8,262 bases of DNA from NCBI GenBank assembly GCA_013215865.1, contig JABSQL010000025.1, positions 1-8,262 on the forward strand. Reading direction: 5' to 3'. Under the pieces are notes generated by a model. It saw only the letters and a list, made by a program, of their open reading frames with translations. It was not told where the DNA came from and made no database searches. The DNA is from Candidatus Margulisiibacteriota bacterium. Its GTDB lineage: Bacteria; Margulisbacteria; Marinamargulisbacteria; DT-59. The translations under genes and the position numbers were made by a program. Shown piece after piece: positions 1 to 5,362 of this stretch (the stretch's first letter is position 1; every line of letters starts with the position of its first letter).

Positions 1-335
1 CCGTTGGTATCAAACGTTGAAAGCAGCTTCATTCGGATGGTTTTCAGCGCTCTTTCGAGTTCTTTGTTAAGGTCTTTTTCCACTATTTCTATGAGTTTCT
101 TGAGAGAGGCTTCTGAATGGTCTTGCGAGAGTTGCGATACGGTGTCCACCACCATTTCTTTTTGCGATTCGTTTGTAAAGAGGGCGGTGAAATCAAGATA
201 GGCCAGTTCAGATACACAGGCCATGATCCAAGCTGTTCGGTCGCTATATGCTTGCCTGTATGTTGGGACCTCTTTGTCTAAAAGACTTTGTATTTGTGCT
301 AATTCAGCTTCAGATTCTGCCAATACTGCTGGCAT
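1..335 (-). CDS. Lipase-like protein, N-terminal part (runs off left edge)
   Basis: About 111 codons are visible, read right to left from an ATG at 333-335, with no stop before the window edge. A GGAGG ribosome site lies 10 bases before the ATG, which fixes the start. No signal peptide is visible. The stretch from about residue 27 (YSDRTAWIMACVSELAYLDF) resembles the N-terminal region of bacterial class-3-lipase-type proteins as I remember it. The catalytic GxSxG region would lie beyond the window, so the family call is tentative. Residues 60-105 are charged and helix-prone, with many Glu, Lys and Leu. The gene is divergent from the CDGSH/glutamate-synthase gene, with 94 bases between the two starts. 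It could also be another alpha-helical cytosolic protein. Confidence 0.6.
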   Translation of the reverse strand, partial: MPAVLAESEAELAQIQSLLDKEVPTYRQAYSDRTAWIMACVSELAYLDFTALFTNESQKEMVVDTVSQLSQDHSEASLKKLIEIVEKDLNKELERALKTIRMKLLSTFDTN

Positions 336-369
336 GATAAATTTTCCTCCCTAGCTAAGCTATAAGTAG

Positions 370-375
370 ATTATA
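370..375 (-). promoter_or_regulatory. Candidate -10 box for the lipase-like gene
   Basis: A perfect TATAAT is read on the minus strand, 34 bases before the ATG at 335. It would give a leader of roughly 28 bases holding the GGAGG site. I see no good -35 hexamer at 16-18 bases, so the call rests on the -10 box and its position. Confidence 0.4.
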
Positions 376-391
376 ACGTATAAATATGTCA

Positions 392-421
392 TTGTGCGAA
401 TGGGGAGTTGGGATGTATAAT
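392..421 (+). promoter_or_regulatory. Candidate sigma70 promoter for the CDGSH/GltS gene
   Basis: TTGTGC (392-397) and a perfect TATAAT (416-421) are separated by 18 bases. Transcription would begin near 427-429, right at the ATG at 430, giving an mRNA with almost no leader. The in-frame TAA at 418-420 rules out a longer protein, and the G-rich GGGGAG stretch at 402-407 is too far from the ATG to act as a Shine-Dalgarno. Confidence 0.5.
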
Positions 422-426
422 CTCTT

Positions 427-442
427 GCCATGACATCATGGC
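427..442. promoter_or_regulatory. Inverted repeat over the start codon
   Basis: GCCATGA and TCATGGC form perfect 7-base arms with a 2-base gap, and the first arm contains the ATG. It sits just downstream of the candidate -10 box, where a repressor could block transcription or an RNA stem could mask the start. It may also be chance, since both arms contain the ATG-like core CATG. Confidence 0.35.
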
Positions 443-1938
443 AGAACAAACCATTTGCAATCGATGTGTCTGCTGGAGACACCAAATATTTTTGTATGTG
501 CGGGCTATCTAAAAAAGGCCCTTTCTGCGATGGGTCTCATAAAACCACCAGTATCACACCAAAATCGGTTACTTTTGATGAAGAAAAAACCATATATGCT
601 TGTGGATGTCAGCAATCTCAAAAAAAACCTTACTGTGACGGCAGTCATAAGAATATTAAAACGGAAAACGGAAAAAAGGCTGTTTCTCCCGTAACCAATA
701 CCTCTGAAAAAGAAATTGAACCGCATATCGCATATATACAAGAATTAGCTAAAAACGGTCTTTCAAAGGTGGGTCATCACGGTCCGATGGGGGCCATGGG
801 CGTGACACGACATGAACTTCCCAAATGGGATGATATTCAGTTTATAACGGCTCAGTTACACAAATTACCTCTTTTAGACGATGAACCTGTTGATACAAAA
901 ACTATTATTGGTCCCAATGCAAAGAAACCCCTTAGTCTAGATATTCCTTTATTTGTATCGGATATGAGTTTTGGCTCTTTATCTGAAGAAGCAAAGCTGG
1001 CACTATCTAAAGGTGCTGAGTTGGCGGGCACCGGAATTTGTAGTGGTGAGGGCGGTATGCTGGCTGAAGAACAGGCAGCCAATTCCCGATATTTTTATGA
1101 ATTGGCGTCAGCCCGGTTTGGGTTCACTATGGAAAAGGTTAAGCGCTGCCAGGCCTTTCATTTTAAAGGTGGACAGGCGGCTAAAACGGGGACGGGCGGT
1201 CATCTTCCTGGTGAAAAGGTCACCTCCAAGATTGCAGACGTTCGTGGGTTAAAGCCAGGTGAGGATGCGATTTCGCCTTCCCGGTTTCCAGATTGGACAT
1301 CGATTCAGGATATTAAAGAATTTGCAGATCAGGTCAGAGAAGAAACGGGTGGTATTCCTATTGGATATAAACTGTCTGCGCAAAATATAGAGAAAGATAT
1401 TGATGCGGCTATTGAAGTGGGGTGTGATTATATTATTTTAGATGGTAGGGGAGGGGGAACCGGGGCTGCTCCATTGCTATTTCGGGACCATATATCCGTC
1501 CCAACCATTCCTGCATTGGCAAGAGCAAGAAGACATTTGGATACTTTGAATAAAAACATTTCTCTGGTTATTACAGGTGGGTTACGTACGCCATCAGATT
1601 TTGCAAAGGCCCTTGCGTTGGGGGCGGATGCGATTGCGGTTTCAAATGCAGCCATGCAAGCCATTGGGTGTTTGGGGATGAGAGAGTGTCATTTGAATAC
1701 CTGTCCTGTGGGGATTGCGACGCAGAAAAAGGAGCTTCGAGAGCGGTTGAAAGTCGAAAAAGCGTCTGAGGGTTTGGCCCGATTCTTTGGTGCGTCTGTA
1801 TCGTTGATGCAGATGTTGGCTCGGGCCTGTGGGCATCATGCCTTGAAAGATTTCTCTATACAGGATCTTACTTGCTGGAAACCAGGGATAGCGGCCCTTT
1901 CTGGTGTTGCTTATGGTGGCGTTACTCCTCCCAATTAA
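430..1938 (+). CDS. Double-CDGSH, FMN-binding glutamate-synthase-family protein
   Basis: This 502-residue protein joins two iron-sulfur motifs to a glutamate-synthase-type TIM barrel. CDGSH motif 1 uses C22, C24, C33, H37 and motif 2 uses C58, C60, C69, H73; both keep the C-x-C-x8-C-D-G-S-H spacing that binds a [2Fe-2S] cluster. From about residue 165 the FMN-binding domain follows: DMSFGSLSEEA (178-188), KGGQAAKTGTGGHLPG (246-261), ILDGRGGGTGAAP (336-348) and GGLRTPSD (383-390). C414, C420 and C425 match the C-x5-C-x4-C pattern of the 3Fe-4S cluster in GltB. There is no glutaminase domain, so it is not a classical GltB; it probably transfers electrons or acts as an FMN oxidoreductase on an amino or keto acid, in the cytosol. 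The substrate is not deducible. The start is forced by an upstream in-frame stop. There is no clear terminator after its TAA. Confidence 0.93.
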   Translation: MTSWQNKPFAIDVSAGDTKYFCMCGLSKKGPFCDGSHKTTSITPKSVTFDEEKTIYACGCQQSQKKPYCDGSHKNIKTENGKKAVSPVTNTSEKEIEPHIAYIQELAKNGLSKVGHHGPMGAMGVTRHELPKWDDIQFITAQLHKLPLLDDEPVDTKTIIGPNAKKPLSLDIPLFVSDMSFGSLSEEAKLALSKGAELAGTGICSGEGGMLAEEQAANSRYFYELASARFGFTMEKVKRCQAFHFKGGQAAKTGTGGHLPGEKVTSKIADVRGLKPGEDAISPSRFPDWTSIQDIKEFADQVREETGGIPIGYKLSAQNIEKDIDAAIEVGCDYIILDGRGGGTGAAPLLFRDHISVPTIPALARARRHLDTLNKNISLVITGGLRTPSDFAKALALGADAIAVSNAAMQAIGCLGMRECHLNTCPVGIATQKKELRERLKVEKASEGLARFFGASVSLMQMLARACGHHALKDFSIQDLTCWKPGIAALSGVAYGGVTPPN

Positions 1939-1947
1939 ATTAAAAAG

Positions 1948-1985
1948 TTGACATTGTACTCTCCGTTACTGTAACCGGGGTTACA
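1948..1985 (+). promoter_or_regulatory. Operator/promoter-like dyad
   Basis: A consensus TTGACA lies at 1948-1953. Downstream, TGTAACC (1970-1976) and GGTTACA (1979-1985) form perfect 7-base arms with a GG gap, and a second dyad GTTAC-T-GTAAC overlaps it. A TACAAT hexamer sits at 1982-1987. The 28-base gap between TTGACA and TACAAT is too long for a normal promoter. No T-run follows, so this is not a terminator. A repressor site of the TetR or MerR kind is possible; the regulator is not in the window. Confidence 0.45.
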
Positions 1986-1996
1986 ATAGAGGAAAT

Positions 1997-2032
1997 ATGA
2001 ACCTTTTTCGAGTATTAAAATGTTTTCTTTAA
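1997..2032 (+). pseudogene. Possible head of an interrupted gene (11 codons)
   Basis: An ATG at 1997 follows AGAGGA (1988-1993) and the dyad above, so promoter-like DNA, ribosome site and start codon stand in proper order. The frame reads MNLFRVLKCFL and then TAA, ending two bases before the stop codon of the convergent Fic gene. A basic then hydrophobic start would suit the beginning of a signal peptide or membrane segment. The likeliest reading is that incoming DNA carrying the mobile mystery pair removed the rest of the gene. It could instead be a leader peptide or chance. Confidence 0.35.
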
Positions 2033-2034
2033 AT

Positions 2035-2625
2035 CTAAGATTGAGCAAATTCAATAAGGGGAATATCGTTGCCTTTATCTGCTTGATGCAACGCTGAGAT
2101 GTATTGTTTTCGGGTTACTTCAGGTTTTAAATTATTATTCTTACTACCCCAGGTCAGCCTCTGTCCGCCATATTTCGCACAAATGGCATCTGCCATTAAT
2201 CTGGCATGTCTGCCGTTACCGTTTGAAAATGGATGAATTTTTACCAGTCGAGGATGAAATATGATTGCAAGGTCAGAAGTACCATACGTTTGGTTTTCAA
2301 TCCAGTAATGTGCGTTTTTCACTAACTGCCGTAATTGGGTTGGAATATTGAAATAATCAACCCCAATATTTTTGTTGGAGTGGCGGAATTTACCGGCCCA
2401 TTTCCATACATTTCTAAACATTTGTTTATGGAGGTGAATAATAAATGCTTCGGATATATCAATTTTTCTTAATGTTGATGAATTCATCAACCATTCTCTC
2501 GCCATCAGAATGTTTTCCTGTTCAAATGTATCTAAATCTTTCTGTGTGACAATGTTTGGGATGAGACCATGAATATCATCTTCATCTAGTGGCGTTTGTC
2601 CTTCGGCATATCTGTAAGTTATCAT
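2035..2625 (-). CDS. Mobile mystery protein B (Fic-domain protein)
   Basis: This is the Fic-domain partner of the regulator at 2634-3080. The Fic motif HPFSNGNGRHAR sits at residues 131-142 of the 196-residue form. Catalytic H131 and the arginines R139 and R142 are kept, but the position that is usually Asp or Glu in AMP-transferring Fic enzymes is N135. An N-terminal T33-x3-E37-N38 matches the (S/T)xxxE(G/N) inhibitory helix signature of self-inhibited Fic proteins. The domain normally moves AMP or another nucleotide-derived group onto a target protein; the target is unknown. I chose the ATG at 2625 over the one at 2643 because GAGG lies 6 bases before it and the family typically begins close to the YxEGxTPL segment. 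It starts 8 bases after the regulator's stop, so the two are co-transcribed. It may be a toxin-like module, though this is unproven. Confidence 0.9.
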   Translation of the reverse strand: MITYRYAEGQTPLDEDDIHGLIPNIVTQKDLDTFEQENILMAREWLMNSSTLRKIDISEAFIIHLHKQMFRNVWKWAGKFRHSNKNIGVDYFNIPTQLRQLVKNAHYWIENQTYGTSDLAIIFHPRLVKIHPFSNGNGRHARLMADAICAKYGGQRLTWGSKNNNLKPEVTRKQYISALHQADKGNDIPLIEFAQS

Positions 2626-2633
2626 TTCCACCC

Positions 2634-3080
2634 TCACTCCCATAGCTTGGTATTTAAATTCTGAGTAAACTTTTTAGCCATCTCAGTTATATTGTTTTGG
2701 GTCTCCCCAACTTCTTGCCCTTCTAACAGCATAGTCTGTGCTACCGGTTTAACTAGGTCTGTTGCCTTTTTATATGCTTGCTCCTGTACAACATCGTTTA
2801 ATGTGCCAGAGTTGGGAATGATCGCATAAACCAGCCTGCAATTCAATGATTCGGCAGCTTTTCTCAAGGATTTTAATGTGATGGCGCCACTGATCTCATT
2901 CTTTTCAATTTCTGATATAGCCTGTTGTGTCACGCCCATACGGTTTCCCAATTGTTTCATTGTCATGGAGATTGCCTTGCGTATACCATGTATCCACCCC
3001 CGTTTGGGTACATCACAAACGTGTATGCTTGCAATATGTTTCTCTAATATTTGCAACTGAAGATTCTTGAGTTTGTCCAT
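2634..3080 (-). CDS. Mobile mystery protein A (XRE-type regulator)
   Basis: A 148-residue DNA-binding protein with a central Cro/C1-type helix-turn-helix: MTMKQLGNRMGVTQQAISEIEKNE at about 39-62, in which GVTQQAISEIEK is the turn and recognition helix. The preceding PKRGWIHGIRKAI and the following TLKSLRKAAESLNCRLVYAIIP are characteristic of the mobile mystery protein A family, which is found beside protein B in varied mobile regions. The remainder is charged and helical. GTGAGG lies 8 bases before the ATG. It probably represses its own operon, perhaps through the dyad at 3127-3148, and may act as the antitoxin-like partner of the Fic protein downstream. That role is inferred from gene order, not shown by the sequence. 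Confidence 0.92.
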   Translation of the reverse strand: MDKLKNLQLQILEKHIASIHVCDVPKRGWIHGIRKAISMTMKQLGNRMGVTQQAISEIEKNEISGAITLKSLRKAAESLNCRLVYAIIPNSGTLNDVVQEQAYKKATDLVKPVAQTMLLEGQEVGETQNNITEMAKKFTQNLNTKLWE

Positions 3081-3126
3081 TTTTTGACCTCACTTAATAA
3101 TAGATTTAGAAGTACAATGTATATCT

Positions 3127-3148
3127 TGTTATATAATTTAATATAACA
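3127..3148. promoter_or_regulatory. Candidate operator for the mobile mystery operon
   Basis: TGTTATAT and ATATAACA are perfect 8-base arms around a 6-base A/T gap, centred about 57 bases before the protein A start. The position suits autoregulation by the helix-turn-helix protein. The surrounding DNA is very A/T rich, so part of the match could be chance. Confidence 0.45.
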
Positions 3149-3218
3149 GGTAAATGCTTGTATTATATGGTATCCTAAGTATGGAGAAATACCAAATAGC
3201 AACTTTGTTTGATACTAC

Positions 3219-3283
3219 TCAACATGAAGCCAAATAATGACCACATCTAGAATAATCTCCAATTCTGAGTGCGTAAAAGTTTT
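3219..3283 (-). pseudogene. N-terminal fragment of the 5093-5362 gene family
   Basis: These 65 bases match 5259-5323 with 4 differences. Read on the minus strand they encode the segment KTFTHSELEIILDVVIIWLHV, here written in two parts as KTFTHSELEI and ILDVVIIWLHV, then a TAG. Upstream of it the frame has TGA and TAA stops, and no start codon or ribosome site precedes it. Most of it (from 3234) is duplicated in tandem. It cannot be expressed as a protein and is a broken piece. Confidence 0.8.
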
Positions 3284-3413
3284 AAGTGATTATCAATTTC
3301 CTGATTAATATTTAATCCGCTTTATAATGACCACATCTAGAATAATCTCCAATTCTGAGTGCGTAAAAGTTTTAAGTGATTATCAATTTCCTGATTAATA
3401 TTTAATCCGCTTT
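3234..3413. repeat. Perfect 90-bp tandem duplication
   Basis: Unit 1 is 3234-3323 and unit 2 is 3324-3413; I see no difference between them. Each unit begins inside the N-terminal fragment (ATAATGACCACATCTAG) and ends with ATCCGCTTT. About 50 bases of each unit match the gene at 5093-5362 and the other 40 do not. Identity of the two units suggests a recent slip or unequal exchange, or an assembly artefact. The junction creates a TATAAT at 3323-3328. Confidence 0.93.
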
Positions 3414-3451
3414 GAATTCTCCATCTTTAGGGCGTTTTCGAAATCCTCCCC

Positions 3452-3486
3452 AACTTGAAGTTCCAAATTGGCACTTCAAGTTTTCA
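3452..3486 (+). terminator. Hairpin, possible plus-strand terminator
   Basis: AACTTGAAGT (3452-3461) and ACTTCAAGTT (3473-3482) pair perfectly over 10 bases around an 11-base loop, and T-rich bases follow on the plus strand (TTTTC from 3481). The stem is poor in G/C, the T-run is short, and no plus-strand gene ends nearby. It could instead be a mobile-element end or a protein-binding site. Confidence 0.4.
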
Positions 3487-3495
3487 AACTCTATC

Positions 3496-3699
3496 CTAGC
3501 AAATCTCCCTAAAGGAGAATGATGACCTAATCTGTGTTGAGTAAGATACAGTGACCTCAGGAATATGCTGATGATATTTCTGACTAAGCTTCACAATCAT
3601 ATCCTGAACCTCTTTCTGATCTTCATAGAACACTTCCTCAAGAAAGATGACATGATCAATGGGTACTTCTTTAATGGTGTCAAACAATGAATACAAATC
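3496..3699 (-). pseudogene. C-terminal fragment of the 5093-5362 gene family
   Basis: Bases 3554-3699 match 5115-5260 with about 5 differences. They encode the second half of the 89-residue protein at 5093-5362, from DLYSLFDTIKE through KLSQKYHQHIPEV. An ATG at 3694-3696 leaves an open frame of 66 codons, but this is an internal methionine replacement (YSLFD preceded by Met where the intact protein has Leu in context), with no Shine-Dalgarno. After PEV the frame departs from the intact copy and runs on for 18 residues (TVSYSTQIRSSFSFREIC). The N-terminal half lies downstream instead of upstream, so this is a rearranged remnant. Expression of the 66-codon frame is not excluded. Confidence 0.75.
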
Positions 3700-3732
3700 T
3701 TATGTTTATTTTCGATTAAACCTGGGTATACC

Positions 3733-3981
3733 ATGAATAACCGCCTAACAGGCGGTGAAACAATGCTAACACATTGGGTAGAATTAAACTATATGAAATT
3801 GTTGTTGAAACACTATCGTAAACAAGCAGGGCTTACACAAAATAGATTGTGTGAAGAGATCAATATTTCATGGAAGTATTATCAGCGTTTAGAGAATGGT
3901 ACGCGCTTACCTTCTCTGCTAATGCTTGAAAAAATTGCAGCTGCTTTGAAGGTGAAAGTAAGCGACTTGATTGATGGATAG
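3733..3981 (+). CDS. Small XRE-type transcriptional regulator
   Basis: An 82-residue protein that is almost only a Cro/C1-type helix-turn-helix. The domain runs from about residue 22 to 79 (KLLLKHYRKQAGLTQNRLC, then EEINISWKYYQRLENGTRLP), with LTQ starting helix 2 and the ENGTRLPSLLMLEKIAAAL pattern typical of the family. The start is uncertain. The first ATG (3733) has no ribosome site; the ATG at 3763 follows GGCGGTG, which lies in a hairpin, and would give a 72-residue protein; the ATG at 3793 would also keep the whole domain. It is convergent with the AbiEii partner gene, 91 bases apart. It may regulate the AbiEii operon or itself, judged from position only. Confidence 0.85.
   Translation: MNNRLTGGETMLTHWVELNYMKLLLKHYRKQAGLTQNRLCEEINISWKYYQRLENGTRLPSLLMLEKIAAALKVKVSDLIDG
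3741..3755 (+). promoter_or_regulatory. G/C-rich hairpin at the regulator's start
   Basis: CCGCCT and AGGCGG form a perfect 6-base stem with a 3-base loop, in a strongly A/T-rich area. The right arm includes the only Shine-Dalgarno-like sequence before the ATG at 3763, so folding could hide that start. A GGTATACC palindrome at 3725-3732 lies just upstream and could hold a -10 box (TATACC). Confidence 0.45.
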
Positions 3982-4072
3982 CTGACAACCTGGCCCAAAG
4001 CCCTCAACGGCACTATTAATGATTTAATTGATTAGTTCAAAAGGAAGGAGAGAAAGAAAGGCTGTGGGAACA

Positions 4073-4354
4073 TCAAAGTTTTCGTTTTGGCATGGGTTTG
4101 TTCGGGTCGTTAAAATATTTTAAGTTCCAAAATGCCCATGATCTTGCGTCCATAATCCCTGGTGAAGGATATGTTAATGCCGCCTTAAAGGCATCATCTG
4201 AATAATATCTTTGGACGGTTAGAATATCGTCTATCCTGCCGTATTGCATGACATAACACAGAAAATTATTTGGGAATTTTAAAGCTTGTTTAGGGGGTTC
4301 AAACCAGATAATATTCCTCGCTGAGGCCAATAGATCTGCAGGAAATTCTTTCAT
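4073..4354 (-). CDS. Partner protein of the AbiEii toxin (candidate antitoxin)
   Basis: A 93-residue protein whose ATG overlaps the AbiEii stop in an ATGA (4351-4354), with AGGA just before it inside the upstream gene, so the two are translationally coupled. Visible features are an aromatic, helix-prone body (FLCYVMQYGRIDDILTVQRYY at about 31-51, written here as the region around Y38-Y51) and a tail with RSWAFWNLKYF at 71-81, ending in a basic PKRKL. Small proteins ending in an S/N-x-A-F-W segment recur next to AbiEii-type toxins as I recall, and are taken to be their antitoxins or regulators. Here the gene follows the toxin gene; in most pairs I recall it precedes it. No helix-turn-helix is evident. 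Function as an antitoxin is inferred from linkage. Confidence 0.7.
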   Translation of the reverse strand: MKEFPADLLASARNIIWFEPPKQALKFPNNFLCYVMQYGRIDDILTVQRYYSDDAFKAALTYPSPGIMDARSWAFWNLKYFNDPNKPMPKRKL

Positions 4355-5052
4355 TTTCCTAAACCTTGATCAGTATCTCCAATATCTTTTGTTTTAGAAG
4401 GGTCTAGTACAGGTATTTTTGACATTACAACACTAGAAACTTCTTTATTCATATCTTGTTTTATCTTTTCTGATAAATCTGATAAATCCCCATCATCAAA
4501 AAATACAAGTGCTTTTAACGTAATGATAGGATTAAATCCCTCCCCATAAATTGTCTGTGCTGCCGCTAATCCATCATATAGCGAAAGATCAGTATGCTTA
4601 AGAATGGCGTGGATATCGATATAATCTTTTTTCTGACTCCTGTTCTGAATGGTAGCACATTTCATTCCCAATAGATCTTTCAGGGATGCTATTTTGATAT
4701 TATTTTCAGGGAAATGATCTGGGGTCACTATTTGACGTAGATGCAGTCCGCCAAAGAAACTGATTTTTACACCATTTGCATAATCCGATTTCTTAACATC
4801 ACAAGTAAGCGTATCTTTGCTTTTACCGATAATCTTAGAATCTTTTAAAAAGGAGATTTCATTATAAAGTGTATCAGGATTAAATGGCTGTTTAGAAAAA
4901 AAGTCAAAATCAATTGACTCCCGGTGCCCTATTCTTAACGCAATAGCAGTTCCATCATAAAGTACAAAGTCAGAAGGTACCTGTTTCAATTCATAAAACA
5001 GTTTCTGCTGATCGTCTGGTAAAGTATCAAATCTAGGGGATATGCTGGCCAT
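4351..5052 (-). CDS. AbiEii/AbiGii-family nucleotidyltransferase toxin
   Basis: A 233-residue protein with the core signatures of the AbiEii/DUF1814 nucleotidyltransferase fold: LYDGTAIALRIGHRESIDFDFF at 31-52, giving the G34-T35 turn and the metal-binding acidic pair D48 and D50, then KIASLKDLLGMKCATIQNR at about 119-137 and KKDYIDIHAIL at about 141-151. Members of this family act as toxins of type IV or related systems by adding nucleotides to tRNA acceptor ends or other targets, causing abortive infection or growth arrest. The usual GG before T is DG here, a common variation I think. No Shine-Dalgarno precedes the ATG. A dyad at 5058-5073 sits in front of it. The tail after residue 205 is polar and probably disordered. 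Confidence 0.88.
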   Translation of the reverse strand: MASISPRFDTLPDDQQKLFYELKQVPSDFVLYDGTAIALRIGHRESIDFDFFSKQPFNPDTLYNEISFLKDSKIIGKSKDTLTCDVKKSDYANGVKISFFGGLHLRQIVTPDHFPENNIKIASLKDLLGMKCATIQNRSQKKDYIDIHAILKHTDLSLYDGLAAAQTIYGEGFNPIITLKALVFFDDGDLSDLSEKIKQDMNKEVSSVVMSKIPVLDPSKTKDIGDTDQGLGK

Positions 5053-5057
5053 TGTTC

Positions 5058-5073
5058 GCTATACAAGTATAGC
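5058..5073. promoter_or_regulatory. Candidate operator/promoter of the AbiEii gene
   Basis: GCTATAC and GTATAGC are perfect 7-base arms with a 2-base gap, 5 bases before the AbiEii ATG. On the minus strand the left arm provides TATACT, a good -10 box whose transcript would begin about 6 bases before the ATG, so a protein bound to the dyad would block transcription. The -35 region is poor. Confidence 0.45.
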
Positions 5074-5092
5074 ATTAATTTTTAGCATAAAG

Positions 5093-5362
5093 TTATAAAA
5101 AAGACTGACAGATTACCTCAGGAATATGCTGATGATATTTCTGACTAAGCTTCACGATCATATCATGAACCTCTTTCTGATCTTCAGACAACACTTCCTC
5201 AAGAAAGATGACATGATCAATGGGCACTTCTTTAATGGTGTCAAACAATGAATACAAATCAACATGAAGCCAAATGATTACCACATCTAGAATAATTTCC
5301 AATTCTGAGTGCGTAAAAGCTTTGCCGTCATGATTGACATAGAAAATAACGGTTTTCATCAT
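5093..5362 (-). CDS. Unrecognised 89-residue protein (intact copy)
   Basis: I do not recognise this family. The protein starts MMKTVIFYVNHDGKAFTHSE, has a hydrophobic stretch LEIILDVVIIWLHV at about 21-34, and then an acidic, helix-prone half with FLEEVLSEDQKEVHDMIVKLSQ at about 53-74. It is probably soluble and mixed alpha/beta. AAAGGA lies 11 bases before the first ATG. The coding region is also present as two broken fragments at 3219-3283 and 3554-3699, with 94 to 97 percent identity. The shared part covers only bases 5115-5323; the first 13 codons and the last 8 differ from the fragments, so this copy's own ends may have been replaced. It lies 40 bases before the AbiEii gene on the same strand and could be the first gene of that operon. 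Confidence 0.65.
   Translation of the reverse strand: MMKTVIFYVNHDGKAFTHSELEIILDVVIIWLHVDLYSLFDTIKEVPIDHVIFLEEVLSEDQKEVHDMIVKLSQKYHQHIPEVICQSFL

Noticed and set aside
971..1252. 93-codon plus-strand frame inside the CDGSH/GltS gene
   Set aside because: It overlaps a gene with well-conserved family motifs and has no ribosome site or recognisable sequence.
1970..1985. Intrinsic terminator after the CDGSH/GltS gene
   Set aside because: The dyad is followed by ATAGAGG and not by a T-run, and it lies beside TTGACA and a ribosome site, which suits an operator better.
3234..3413. CRISPR array
   Set aside because: There are only two units, they are 90 bases long and directly joined, with no unique spacers, and most of each unit is gene-derived.
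4038..4130. Purine-rich AAGGAAGGAG with a following GTG (frame reading VGTSKFSFWHGFVRVVKIF)
   Set aside because: The Shine-Dalgarno-like run is part of a longer A/G tract, it is far from the GTG, and the short frame is antisense to the AbiEii partner gene.
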